Shown in pieces: positions 47,247 through 56,081 of a stretch of DNA of 64,000 bases. Within the stretch, counting starts at the first letter, position 1, and every line of letters begins with the position of its first letter. Location: the NCBI RefSeq assembly GCF_004342585.1, contig NZ_SLZQ01000013.1, forward strand, positions 30,380 to 94,379, given 5' to 3'. Origin of the DNA: Paucimonas lemoignei (lineage in GTDB: Bacteria; Pseudomonadota; Gammaproteobacteria; Burkholderiales; Burkholderiaceae_D). The notes below the pieces were generated by a model. It did no database searches. It worked only from the letters and a program-made list of their open reading frames with translations, and was not told where the DNA came from. The position numbers and the translations under genes were made by a program.

Positions 47247-47894
47247 ATGCACATGCAGCCCGAACAAGATCCAATGGCCAGCCACTCTTCTTCAGCTTAT
47301 GCGGGAATCCTGCTCGCCGCCGGCCGCGGCAGCCGCTTCGATCCCGCAGGCCGACAAAACAAGTTGCTGCAATTGCTTGCCGATGGCGAAACGGTGGTCG
47401 CTCATGCAGCCATGAATCTGCGCGCAGCGCTATGCCATACGCTAGCCGTCATTCCAGCAGGCTCGCCTTTACTGACTACACACCTGTCGTCCAAGGGAAT
47501 CGCCGTCAGCAAGTGCCTGGACGCTGCCAGCGGCATGGCTGCCTCGCTGACACATGGCTTGCGGCAAACGCACGACGCGCTTGGCTGGGTCATCGCGCTT
47601 GGCGACATGCCCTTCGTTAAAGCCGATACGATTCATCGCCTCATCGAGGCCTTGCGCCAGGGTGCCGATATCGCCGTGCCTTGCTATCATGGACAGCGCG
47701 GCAACCCGGTTGCATTCAGTCGCCGCCATCTTGATCGGCTGCTGCAATTGTCGGGAGATGCCGGCGCCCGCCAGCTGCTGCAGGCTTACCCCTTGCAGGA
47801 AATCGAAGTCGATGATCCCGGCATTTGCCGCGATATCGACACCGTCGACGATTTACGCAATTGCAGAGATAAAAAGGAGAATGTGCATGCTTAA
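47247..47894 (+). CDS. molybdenum cofactor cytidylyltransferase, MocA-like
   Basis: MocA-type enzymes convert molybdopterin cofactor to its cytosine dinucleotide form, used by xanthine-dehydrogenase-family hydroxylases in bacteria. The protein of about 215 residues has the nucleotidyltransferase signature [23 protein letters not shown], the metal Asp in IALGDMPFV, and [27 protein letters not shown] 47247 is used; ATG 47274 is also possible. It starts 2 nt after xdhC and its stop overlaps the next start by 8 nt. A GTP-using MobA role is less likely given the partners. Confidence 0.88.
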   Translation: MHMQPEQDPMASHSSSAYAGILLAAGRGSRFDPAGRQNKLLQLLADGETVVAHAAMNLRAALCHTLAVIPAGSPLLTTHLSSKGIAVSKCLDAASGMAASLTHGLRQTHDALGWVIALGDMPFVKADTIHRLIEALRQGADIAVPCYHGQRGNPVAFSRRHLDRLLQLSGDAGARQLLQAYPLQEIEVDDPGICRDIDTVDDLRNCRDKKENVHA

Positions 47895-48489
47895 GGTTTA
47901 TTCGATTGATGGCATCACCCCGGTGGTGCACCCCTCAGCCTATGTACATCCCAGCGCCGTGCTGATCGGCGACGTCATCATCGGCCCGCGTTGCTATATC
48001 GGCCCGCTGGCCAGCCTGCGCGGCGATTTCGGCCGCATCATCATCAACGAGGGCGCCAATATCCAGGATTCCTGCGTTCTGCATGGCTTTGAGGGTTGCG
48101 ATACGCTGGTCGACGTCGACGGCCATATCGGCCACGGCGCGATTCTGCATGGCTGCCGCATCGAACGCGATGCGTTGGTAGGAATGAACGCCGTCGTCAT
48201 GGACGACGCCGTGATCGGCGAATCCAGCATCGTCGGTGCCGGCGCATTCGTCAAGGCCGGCATGATCGTGCCGGCGCGCAGCCTGGTGATCGGCACGCCG
48301 GCCAAGATCCTGCGCACGCTGCGCGACGATGAAATCGCCTGGAAGCGCCTGGGCACCGCGCAATATCACGAGCTGACCACGCGCTCGTTGAACACCCTGC
48401 ATGAAACCAGCCCGCTGACCGAAGTCGAACCCGACCGCAAACGGATACAGACCTCGACCAACAACAAGCCCAAAAGCCGGCAGGGTTAA
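47887..48489 (+). CDS. paaY: PaaY-like gamma-class carbonic anhydrase/hexapeptide-repeat protein
   Basis: The 200-residue left-handed beta-helix protein closely follows Paa[31 protein letters not shown] at the start, [25 protein letters not shown], the metal-site histidines in [13 protein letters not shown], and the C-terminal EVEPDRKR. PaaY of phenylacetate degradation is a thioesterase that clears stalled CoA esters. ATG 47887 lies 8 nt after AAGGAG; ATG 47881 is too close. No other phenylacetate (paa) genes are present, so the role here is probably the same kind of CoA-ester housekeeping in a different pathway. Confidence 0.88.
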   Translation: MLKVYSIDGITPVVHPSAYVHPSAVLIGDVIIGPRCYIGPLASLRGDFGRIIINEGANIQDSCVLHGFEGCDTLVDVDGHIGHGAILHGCRIERDALVGMNAVVMDDAVIGESSIVGAGAFVKAGMIVPARSLVIGTPAKILRTLRDDEIAWKRLGTAQYHELTTRSLNTLHETSPLTEVEPDRKRIQTSTNNKPKSRQG

Positions 48490-48529
48490 CCCGACTGCGC
48501 CGCCCTGTTCCTGACATCTCCATTCAGCA

Positions 48530-49333
48530 ATGGACCGCCAACAACCCCAGCGAATCGAAGTTCCAATTGCCAGTGGCGAGCATGAAATCGAATTCAGGTG
48601 GATCGCACCGGAACGGCATCATGCTCCCGTCATAGTTTTCCTGCATGAAGGCTTGGGTTCGCTGGCTATCTGGGAAGACTGGCCGCAACGCCTGTGCGAC
48701 GCCGCCGAATGTCGCGGTCTGATTTATTCGCGCTATGGCTACGGCCATTCCACGCCGCGTCCGCCGCAACAGGATTGGCCGCATGATTACCTGGAGCGCG
48801 AAGCGCGTGAATCCCTGCCGGCATTCCTGAAGGCGAAAGGACTGGATCCGGCGCGGGAGAAAATCATCCTGTTTGGTCACAGCGACGGCGGCACGATTGC
48901 CCTGCTGTATGCCGCCGCGTTTCCGCAAGCCGTCAGCGCCGTTATCTCGCTTGCTGCCCATGTATTTACCGAGAAGGTCGGACACGCCCGCATCGGCTAT
49001 CTGCAAAGCGTCTGGCAATCGGGCGGATTGCGGGAAAGGATGGCACGCCTGCACGCCGCGCCGGACGAAGTCTTCGCGGGCTGGAGCAAGCTCTGGCTAT
49101 CCCCCGACTTTCAATCCTGGGACATCACCTCGCTACTGCCGGGCATTACCTGCCCGCTGCTGGTAGTGCAAGGCCGGCAAGACCAGTACGGCACGCTAGC
49201 CCAAATCGACGCCATCCAGCGCCAGGTGCCGCATGCGCAAACTCATGTGCTGGAAAATTGCCGCCACGTCCCTCATCAGGAACAGCCGCAGGCATTGCTG
49301 GACGCCTGCCTGCGATTCCTGCACTCGATCTGA
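48530..49333 (+). CDS. alpha/beta hydrolase
   Basis: The 267-residue protein has the alpha/beta-hydrolase fold signs: oxyanion segment FLHEGLGS (36-43), nucleophile elbow GHSDGG with Ser near residue 117, acid Asp in VQGRQDQYG and His in NCRHVPHQEQ. Relatives with HEGLGS are frequent in aromatic-catabolic clusters of betaproteobacteria. It could open a ring product or hydrolyse an ester or CoA ester in the pathway; the substrate is unknown. It starts 40 nt after paaY and ends convergent with rmuC. Confidence 0.86.
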   Translation: MDRQQPQRIEVPIASGEHEIEFRWIAPERHHAPVIVFLHEGLGSLAIWEDWPQRLCDAAECRGLIYSRYGYGHSTPRPPQQDWPHDYLEREARESLPAFLKAKGLDPAREKIILFGHSDGGTIALLYAAAFPQAVSAVISLAAHVFTEKVGHARIGYLQSVWQSGGLRERMARLHAAPDEVFAGWSKLWLSPDFQSWDITSLLPGITCPLLVVQGRQDQYGTLAQIDAIQRQVPHAQTHVLENCRHVPHQEQPQALLDACLRFLHSI

Positions 49334-49351
49334 AAACCTGATCCTGAAGTT

Positions 49352-50824
49352 CTAGTCCAGCGCAGGTCCATCCTCGCCCGGGAGTTCAGCCAACCCCGCC
49401 CCCAGCAGCATGCGGGCCGAATCGCTCGGCAAGGCTTCAACCGATTTCAGCTTGCGCGACATCTGGCGGGTACGCACCTCGGCCTGCTCGATATTGCGCG
49501 CAGCGCGTTCCAGCGTGGTCTTGGTGGCAGCCAGCACTTCGCCGAACTTGCCGAACTCGGTCTTCACCGCGCCCAACACTTGCCACACTTCCGAAGAACG
49601 CTTTTCCAGCGCCAGGCTGCGGAAGCCCATCTGCAGGCTGTTGAGCAGCGCCGACAAGGTTGCCGGACCAGCGATACAGACACGGCAGCTGCGCTGCAAT
49701 TCATCAGCCAGGCCGGGACGGCGCATGACTTCCGCATACAAGCCTTCGGTCGGCAGGAAGAGAATCGCGAAATCGGTGGTCAGCGGGGGAGAGAGATATT
49801 TTTCCGAAATGGTCTTGGCTTCGATACGCACCGCCTTTTCCAGCTCGCGCCCGGCCGCAGCAACACCTTCGGCATCGGCATGTTCGGCCGCTTCCACCAG
49901 GCGCTCGTACTGCTCCTTGGGAAACTTCGCATCGATCGGCATCCAGACCGGCGCCTGCCCTTCTTCCTGACCCGGCAGGCGAATGGCGAATTCGACACGC
50001 GCACCAGTGCCGGGAATCGTTTCGATATTCTTGCCGTACTGGTCCACGGTCAGCACTTGCTGCAGCAGCATCTCCAGCTGCACTTCACCCCAGGTGCCGC
50101 GCGTCTTCACATTCGTCAGCACGCGTTTCAAGTCACCCACGCCGACCGCCAGCGCCTGCATCTCGCCCAATCCCTGATGCACTTTTTCCAGGCGGTCCGA
50201 CACCAGCTTGAAGGATTCACCCAGGCGCTGTTCCAGCGTCGCATGCAGCTTCTCATCGACTGTCTTGCGCATCTCTTCCAGGCGCAAGCCATTATCGGTT
50301 TGCAGGTCTCGAATCTTGGTCTCCAGCGTCGCGCGCACTTCCAGCATGCGCTGCGCGCTCGATTCGGAAAGCGCCGTCAGGCTCTGCTGCAAGGTATCGG
50401 CAAAGCGCTTCAGGGATACCGCCTGTTCTTCGCGCGAGGACTGCGACTGCATGGCGATTGCCTGCCGCATGTTTTCCAGTTGCTGGATGCTGGCTTCATT
50501 GAGCTTGGCCAGCTGCTGCGCGAAGCTGTCGATCTGGCTATTCTGGATGGTGGCCACGCTGGTCATCTGCGTCGCCATGGTTTGCTGGAATTGCGCCAGG
50601 CTGCCGGTCAATTCCTGGCGTGTGCCCTGTCCCGACGCCTGCACCTGTGCGCGCAATTCACGTTCGATGCGCTCACTAGTTTGCTGTTGATGGGCGCGCA
50701 AGTCTTCCTGCAACTGGTTCAGGCGCGATGTGATATCACTTCCTTTTCCTCGCAGGAGAAGCATGACTTGCAACACGAGTATGGATGCCGCCAACAGCAG
50801 CAAGATGATTTCGGTAAGGCTCAT
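49352..50824 (-). CDS. rmuC: DNA recombination protein RmuC homologue
   Basis: RmuC limits inversions at short inverted repeats and is probably a membrane-tethered nuclease-fold protein. The 490-residue protein has an N-terminal membrane helix (about 4-25), a long coiled-coil region (about 30-200, rich in Gln, Glu and Leu) and the RmuC core with TRGTWGEVQLEMLLQQVL and APVWMPIDAKFPKEQYERL. The ending MSRKLKSVEALP is the usual C-terminal motif. Length is typical. Confidence 0.94.
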   Translation of the reverse strand: MSLTEIILLLLAASILVLQVMLLLRGKGSDITSRLNQLQEDLRAHQQQTSERIERELRAQVQASGQGTRQELTGSLAQFQQTMATQMTSVATIQNSQIDSFAQQLAKLNEASIQQLENMRQAIAMQSQSSREEQAVSLKRFADTLQQSLTALSESSAQRMLEVRATLETKIRDLQTDNGLRLEEMRKTVDEKLHATLEQRLGESFKLVSDRLEKVHQGLGEMQALAVGVGDLKRVLTNVKTRGTWGEVQLEMLLQQVLTVDQYGKNIETIPGTGARVEFAIRLPGQEEGQAPVWMPIDAKFPKEQYERLVEAAEHADAEGVAAAGRELEKAVRIEAKTISEKYLSPPLTTDFAILFLPTEGLYAEVMRRPGLADELQRSCRVCIAGPATLSALLNSLQMGFRSLALEKRSSEVWQVLGAVKTEFGKFGEVLAATKTTLERAARNIEQAEVRTRQMSRKLKSVEALPSDSARMLLGAGLAELPGEDGPALD

Positions 50825-50892
50825 AGTCGATTCCGCGGCGCCGGCAGCGCCATCAGTCGTGATAACAGGAGTGAAAATTCAGAAACGGCGCA

Positions 50893-51303
50893 TCAGCCCG
50901 GCGTATTGCGCATCCAGTCCGCAGTCTGATAGAACGATTCCATCAGCCGCTGCTGCATCGCTTCTTCGACGCCGACATCCAGCATCGCCCAGGCCATGCA
51001 ACGCAACCACTGGTCGCGCTCGTCCGAAGCGATAGCAAAAGGCAAATGTCTTGCGCGCAGGCGCGGATGGCCGAAACGTTCGATATACAGGCTGGGCCCG
51101 CCCATCCAGCCGGAAAGGAACCAGAAAAGCTTGTCGCGCGAACTATCCAGCGGTGTCGGATGCATGGCGCGGATGCCGGCAAATTCCGGCTCCAGGTCCA
51201 TCAGGTCGTAAAACCTGTCCACCAGCTCGCGCAGCTTTTCTTCCCCGCCGATCTGTTCGTATGGAGTCGGCTGTTGCGACTCCGATTCAACTTCGTTACT
51301 CAT
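50893..51303 (-). CDS. group II truncated hemoglobin
   Basis: The 136-residue globin has YEQIGGEEKLRELVDRFYDLM, the proximal His in RARHLPFAI and the group II Trp in RDQWLRCMAWAM. Such trHb proteins bind oxygen or NO in the cytoplasm. It lies between an FtsX-type permease gene and rmuC on the same strand, with 60- and 68-nt gaps, and nothing in the context fixes a role. Confidence 0.92.
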   Translation of the reverse strand: MSNEVESESQQPTPYEQIGGEEKLRELVDRFYDLMDLEPEFAGIRAMHPTPLDSSRDKLFWFLSGWMGGPSLYIERFGHPRLRARHLPFAIASDERDQWLRCMAWAMLDVGVEEAMQQRLMESFYQTADWMRNTPG

Positions 51304-51363
51304 GGCGCCAATGATAGCGCATCGGCCCGCCGCCGTCGCCTGAAATGTCCCGCCCGCGCGGGT

Positions 51364-53865
51364 TCAGGCCTCGCGCAGAGTCTGCAGTGGGGGTTGATGC
51401 AACACGCTGCGCAGGGCGATCCAGCCACCGATAAAGGCGCAGACGATGCCTACCGCCAGGCCGGCAAGCCAGACCGTCGGATCGAATATGTAGTCGAATT
51501 TAAAAACAAATCGCGCCAGCGCCCAGCCCACCGCCGCCGCGCCAGTGGCCGCCAGCACGCCCGCCAAGCCGCCGACCAGCGCAAACTCGATGCGTTGAGC
51601 CTGCGACAACTGGCTGCGCGTGGCGCCAAGCGCACGCAACAGGCCCGCTTCACGCGTGCGCTCATCCTGCGAACCCATCAGCGCCGCATACAGCACCAGC
51701 ACACCCGCCGCCAGCGTAAACAGGAACAGGAATTCCACCGCAGCCACCACCTGATCGACCACGCTTTGCACCTGGCGGATGATGCTGCCGACATCGACAA
51801 TCGTCAGGTTCGGAAAGTCGCGCGTCAATTCGTTGACAAACCCGCCATGCTTGGGCGGCAGATGGAAGGCGGTGATCCAGGTCTGCGGCATATCATGCAT
51901 CAGCGACGGATTCAGGATGACAAAGAAATTGACGCGCATCGAGCCCCATTCAAGCTTGCGCAGGCTGGTGATCGGCGCCGTGACGGTTTGACCGCCGATG
52001 TCGAAGGTCAGCCTGTCGCCGAGCTTCAGGTTCAGGGTCTTGGCCAGGCCTTCCTCGACCGAGGCTTCCGGCTTGCTGCCGTCATACCATCGTCCGGCAG
52101 TGATGCGGTTTTGCGGCGGAATTTGCGTCATGGTCGACAGATTGAATTCCCGGTTGACCAGGCGTTGCGCGCGGTCTTCGGTATAGGTATTGCCATTGAC
52201 CGTGGAGCCGTTGATCTCTACCAGGCGGCCGCGGATCATCGGATAGAGCTCGACATCGTGCTCGCCGAGCGAGACCAGGCGCCGCTCAATCTCGTCTTTC
52301 TGGTCAGGCTGGATATTGATGACGAAACGGTTCGGCGCATCGGCAGGCGTCGCCTGATGCCAGGCATCCACCAGGTCGCCCCGGATTACCGTCAACAGCA
52401 ACAACGACATCAAACCCAGCGCCAGCGCCACGATCTGGATCACGGTAGCGCTGGCCCGGCGCTGCAATCCCGTAACGGCAAAGCGCCACGCCGCATGCGG
52501 CAAGGCCGTGCGCAGAGGACGCAACACCTGCAATCCGGCCCAGCCGACCAGGGCGAACACGAGCATCCCGCCCAGGAATCCGCCAGCGGTCAGCAACCCC
52601 AGCTTGAGATTACCCGACTGCCATAGCAGCAAGGCAGTGAATGCCCCCAGACCAAACAGATAGGTCGCCAGCGTCAATGGCTTGGGCACATCCTGTTCGC
52701 GCCGGATCACGCGATTATGAGGCACTTCCCGCAGCTGCAGGATCGGCGGCATGGCAAAACCGGTCAGCAGCAACAAGCCCGTCGCCATGCCCTGCAAGGC
52801 CGGCAGCCATCCGGGCCTGGGCAATTCCGTCGCCACCAGCTTGCCCAGCCATTCCAGCAAGATGAAATGCGCGCCGAATCCCGCCAGCACGCCGATGGCG
52901 CTGCCTATCAGGCCGACGATGATGAACTCGACAAGGAACAGCGTCGTTACCTGCCCCTGCGGCATGCCGAGGCAGCGCAACATGGCGCACGTATCGACAT
53001 GGCGCAGCATGAAGCGACGCGCCGCCATTGCCACCGCCACCGCAGCCAGCATGGCGGTCAGCAGGCCAACGAGCGCCAGGAATTGTTCGGCACGCTCCAG
53101 GGTCGCCTGCATCTCAGGACGGCCCGATTCCAAGGACTCCAGCCGCACGCCCCTTGCATTGTCCCGCGCGATCGTATCCTGCAACCACTTCTGGTATGCC
53201 TTGACCTGCTCGGGCGGTCCCGCAACGAGCAGGCGGTATGTCACGCGCGAGCCATCCTGGACCAGGCCCGTCGCTTTCAGATCGGACAAGCGCAGCATCA
53301 CGCGCGGTGCAAAGTTAGCGAAAGCGGCGCCGCGATCCGGCTCAACCGAGATGATGCGCGCAATGGAAAAGTGCATGTCGCCCAATTGCAGCTTATCCCC
53401 CACTTTCGCATTCAGACCTGTCAGCAAGGTGGGATCGACCCATACCGTACCCGGCGCGGGGATATCGCTTGCCGGCGTGGCGGGACCATCCGGCTGCAGC
53501 GCCACGCTGACGCGGCCGCGCAGAGGATATGCTTCGGAGACTGCCTTGATGGATGCCAGCTGCGACACGGACTGCGTGCCGCTGCCGGCCTGCGCCATGC
53601 TGGGAAAAGCCGCGGTATCGGCGACATTCAGGCCGCGCCGCTGGGCCTCTTCGCGCCAGGCACCAGACACCGGCTGATCGGCATTCACGACAAGATCGCC
53701 GCCCAGCAATTGATTGGCATCGCGCTGCAAACCGGCGCGCATGCGGTCGACAAAAAAGCCCACCGAAGACAGCGCAGCCACAGCCACGATTAAAGAAAGC
53801 ATCAAAAAGCGCAGCTCGCCGGCACGCCAGTCGCGCGCCGTCATGCGCATGGCTTGCAGCAGCAT
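51364..53865 (-). CDS. FtsX/MacB-type ABC transporter permease, YbbP-like
   Basis: The 833-residue membrane protein has an N-terminal membrane helix followed by a large periplasmic region (about 40-245), a block of helices in the middle (about 250-430), a second periplasmic region and a C-terminal FtsX-like block ending at ALRSVLHQPPLQTLREA. This matches E. coli YbbP. Its ATPase partner (ybbA type) is normally adjacent but is absent here. The start is ATG 53865 after AAGGA; an in-frame TTG at 53892 is less likely. Confidence 0.87.
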   Translation of the reverse strand: MLLQAMRMTARDWRAGELRFLMLSLIVAVAALSSVGFFVDRMRAGLQRDANQLLGGDLVVNADQPVSGAWREEAQRRGLNVADTAAFPSMAQAGSGTQSVSQLASIKAVSEAYPLRGRVSVALQPDGPATPASDIPAPGTVWVDPTLLTGLNAKVGDKLQLGDMHFSIARIISVEPDRGAAFANFAPRVMLRLSDLKATGLVQDGSRVTYRLLVAGPPEQVKAYQKWLQDTIARDNARGVRLESLESGRPEMQATLERAEQFLALVGLLTAMLAAVAVAMAARRFMLRHVDTCAMLRCLGMPQGQVTTLFLVEFIIVGLIGSAIGVLAGFGAHFILLEWLGKLVATELPRPGWLPALQGMATGLLLLTGFAMPPILQLREVPHNRVIRREQDVPKPLTLATYLFGLGAFTALLLWQSGNLKLGLLTAGGFLGGMLVFALVGWAGLQVLRPLRTALPHAAWRFAVTGLQRRASATVIQIVALALGLMSLLLLTVIRGDLVDAWHQATPADAPNRFVINIQPDQKDEIERRLVSLGEHDVELYPMIRGRLVEINGSTVNGNTYTEDRAQRLVNREFNLSTMTQIPPQNRITAGRWYDGSKPEASVEEGLAKTLNLKLGDRLTFDIGGQTVTAPITSLRKLEWGSMRVNFFVILNPSLMHDMPQTWITAFHLPPKHGGFVNELTRDFPNLTIVDVGSIIRQVQSVVDQVVAAVEFLFLFTLAAGVLVLYAALMGSQDERTREAGLLRALGATRSQLSQAQRIEFALVGGLAGVLAATGAAAVGWALARFVFKFDYIFDPTVWLAGLAVGIVCAFIGGWIALRSVLHQPPLQTLREA

Positions 53866-54001
53866 GGATCGGTCCTTGGAAAACGTCGGCAACCGTTCAA
53901 CCGGCAGCGTCGCGCGGCCGGCATCACAGGAATGTTTTACTTATTGTAATGAAATCCGTTCCAGCGGGCATGAGAACGTCCTGGCATGAAAAGCTCATGC
54001 C

Positions 54002-54394
54002 TTACATTGTCGAGCCCTTCATGGAATCGATATGCGTTTTCTCCCGTTGCCCCTGGCAAGGCGCGCAACGTTCGGCCATCGGCTGCACCTTCAGGCGTTC
54101 GAAGGGAATATCAAGGCCGCATTCGGCGCATTCGCCATACGTGCCATTGTCCATGCGCGTATAAGCATTTTGTATTGCACGCAGTTCGGTCAGGTCGCGC
54201 GTGACCGCTGCATTACCCAAATCGACAGACAAATCGGCAAAGGAAGCATCGCCCGGATCCGGAACCTCGGCCGCCACATCCGCATAGTTATCCTGCTGGC
54301 TCATTTCACGCCGAATATCCTCCCTCAAAGCGCGCTCGCGCTCTTGCAACATGTTTTTCAGTTCGGCGATCTGTTCGCTGTTCAATTCGGCCAT
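54002..54394 (-). CDS. TraR/DksA-family zinc-finger protein
   Basis: The 130-residue protein has a coiled-coil N-terminal half (LNSEQIAELKNMLQERERALREDIRREM), acidic tip residues in DPGDASFADLS, and a C4 zinc finger CAEC...CAPC near residues 96-119. DksA-type proteins bind the secondary channel of RNA polymerase and work with ppGpp. It is shorter than canonical DksA (151 in E. coli) and resembles the short DksA-like paralogues of Burkholderiales, so dksA itself is not assigned. ATG 54394 gives the expected N-terminus. Confidence 0.88.
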   Translation of the reverse strand: MAELNSEQIAELKNMLQERERALREDIRREMSQQDNYADVAAEVPDPGDASFADLSVDLGNAAVTRDLTELRAIQNAYTRMDNGTYGECAECGLDIPFERLKVQPMAERCAPCQGQREKTHIDSMKGSTM

Positions 54395-54648
54395 GGCGTG
54401 GTTCCTGAAAAAATAATGACGTTTGATAATGAGGCGGCGGTGAAACATCCCTGTTCAGATTGTGCACCTACCCGCAACTCTCGCCCATTGATCCGTCATG
54501 TTCTTGTGACCTCTCGCAAGTCATGGCGTTCCTGCCACTCTTTAGATAGATGCAAGCCTATTCTCGCTTTGCCAATTGGCGATAAGCAACCTTGGAGATA
54601 CAATAAAATATTGCCGCAACACAACATCGCGCAGTCTCAATTCACACC

Positions 54649-55275
54649 ATGCCAGCTATTCAACTCATCGTCAGCGAAGCTGAACACAAGAAACTACAGG
54701 AAGACTATGAAAAACTGTCAGCCCTGTGGATTCAGCAAGGCCGTCAGTCTTCCCCGCCGCCTTTCGAACACTGGATTGGCGAACGCTTGATGAATGCGAA
54801 TCGCATTTCTGCCGAAGGAATCGATCATATGCGGGTCTTTTCCGCAGTCGAACAGCTCATCACCAGCATGCATGTTCACGGATTTTGCCTGGCGCATGTG
54901 GTCGGCCAAACCGGTTCACCCGAAAAGTCATCGCAGGAATTTGCCGAAGCCCTTGTCCGGCATTTTGAATTGCCGACGCAATATATCAAGCGCCTGCAGG
55001 ATGTTTTCACCTATTACCAAAAGGATGCCTCAAGCCTGACAGACAACGGCAGCAGCAAAGCTCCGGCGCATGCGTCTACGACTATCGAGAGCACATTCGA
55101 AGAGCTACTTGAGCGCACTACCACGGCGCTCGATCACCTGGGTACGGAGCGTGCCATCGGCCGCGTGGAAGGCGCCCTTGCCCTGCTGGTCAATCTGGGA
55201 ATCATGGAACGGGAAACGGCCAGGGAAAAGACCCAGGCCTTCAAGGCACTGGCACGCGGCATGAAAAAAACATGA
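54649..55275 (+). CDS. conserved hypothetical protein, helical
   Basis: The 208-residue protein is not recognised. It is predicted largely helical, with a charged N-terminus (EAEHKKLQEDYEKL), a central segment with HVHGFCLAHVVGQ and a C-terminal half repeated in helical pattern (FEELLERTTTALDHLGTERAIGRVEGALALLVNLG). There is no signal peptide and no membrane helix. It has its own promoter space (254 nt from the DksA-like gene, divergent) and ends 13 nt before the convergent 75-residue gene. Codon usage looks like its neighbours, supporting a real gene. Confidence 0.75.
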   Translation: MPAIQLIVSEAEHKKLQEDYEKLSALWIQQGRQSSPPPFEHWIGERLMNANRISAEGIDHMRVFSAVEQLITSMHVHGFCLAHVVGQTGSPEKSSQEFAEALVRHFELPTQYIKRLQDVFTYYQKDASSLTDNGSSKAPAHASTTIESTFEELLERTTTALDHLGTERAIGRVEGALALLVNLGIMERETAREKTQAFKALARGMKKT

Positions 55276-55288
55276 TGTCGAGCCAGAC

Positions 55289-55516
55289 TTAAGCGGAGGG
55301 CTTGCTCTCTCCATCACCCAGGCGCGCCAGTTGCACCAGCAGCGCTCCCTGCACCATCGATAAGGCAACGTTGCTGCCGAACTGGAAGCCACGCATGGCG
55401 GCGGCATCCATCAGATCCAGGACTTGTTCGCGGGTGAGAAAAGCGCAATCGTCGAGTCCCGGCAGTGCATCACGGTTCTTGCGGCTAATTTCGCTAACGA
55501 TTTCTTCTGAGGTCAT
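55289..55516 (-). CDS. small hypothetical protein, 75 residues
   Basis: Not recognised. The 75-residue acidic protein has LDDCAFLTREQVLDLMDAAAMRGF in the middle and GSNVALSMVQGALLVQLARLG near the end, a weakly amphipathic or hydrophobic helix. A good GGAG ribosome binding site lies 7 nt before the ATG, which supports translation. Convergent with the gene at 54649-55275, with only 13 nt between stops. Confidence 0.6.
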   Translation of the reverse strand: MTSEEIVSEISRKNRDALPGLDDCAFLTREQVLDLMDAAAMRGFQFGSNVALSMVQGALLVQLARLGDGESKPSA

Positions 55517-55662
55517 GTGTCACTCCAATCAAGCGAAATGGCTTACCTGCCGATAGGAGTTTTAACAATACCAATTGTTCCCGCAAAATTAATTGTCAAC
55601 GCTCATATTTGCGGTGCGTTTAACTCAGAGTGTGAACTTTGTCAGGCGTATGCTGACATGCC

Positions 55663-56067
55663 TCATCCGTTCGTGGGCTTAAGCAATTCCAGGATGGCTG
55701 ACAGTTCTTCGCGCACACGCCGAATATCGCTGACAGACGATGCTTCGGCAGCAGGAAGGCTGCCATTTCCGGATGCGGCAGCAACAGCTGAATTGTCCAG
55801 CCTGTTGCGCGCACCGCTGATGGTAAAGCCCTGCTCGTAGAGCAATTCGCGGATGCGGCGAATCAGCAGCACTTCATGATGCTGATAGTAGCGGCGGTTG
55901 CCGCGCCGCTTGACCGGCTTCAGTTGAGTAAATTCCTGCTCCCAGTAGCGCAAGACGTGCGGCTTTACCCCGCACAGTTCGCTCACCTCGCCGATTGTGA
56001 AATAACGCTTGGCGGGAATCGGCGGCAATGCCGTCGCCTCGGGCTTAATGATGGCGCGATCGTTCAT
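55663..56067 (-). CDS. MerR-family transcriptional regulator
   Basis: The 134-residue protein has the MerR winged-helix DNA-binding domain at about 20-95 (RYFTIGEVSELCGVKPHVLRYWEQEF, RRYYQHHEVLLIRRIRELLYEQGF). The C-terminal 40 residues are short, with no Cys cluster for metals. A MerR-type gene following ihfA and pheT is a conserved order in proteobacteria; the role is unknown. It starts 14 nt after the ihfA stop. Confidence 0.93.
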   Translation of the reverse strand: MNDRAIIKPEATALPPIPAKRYFTIGEVSELCGVKPHVLRYWEQEFTQLKPVKRRGNRRYYQHHEVLLIRRIRELLYEQGFTISGARNRLDNSAVAAASGNGSLPAAEASSVSDIRRVREELSAILELLKPTNG

Positions 56068-56081
56068 GCACTAACTCAGGG

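Noticed and set aside
51046..52626. 526-codon frame antisense to the globin and permease genes
   Set aside because: It spans two real genes on the other strand and has the Gln/Arg/His-rich composition of an antisense shadow.
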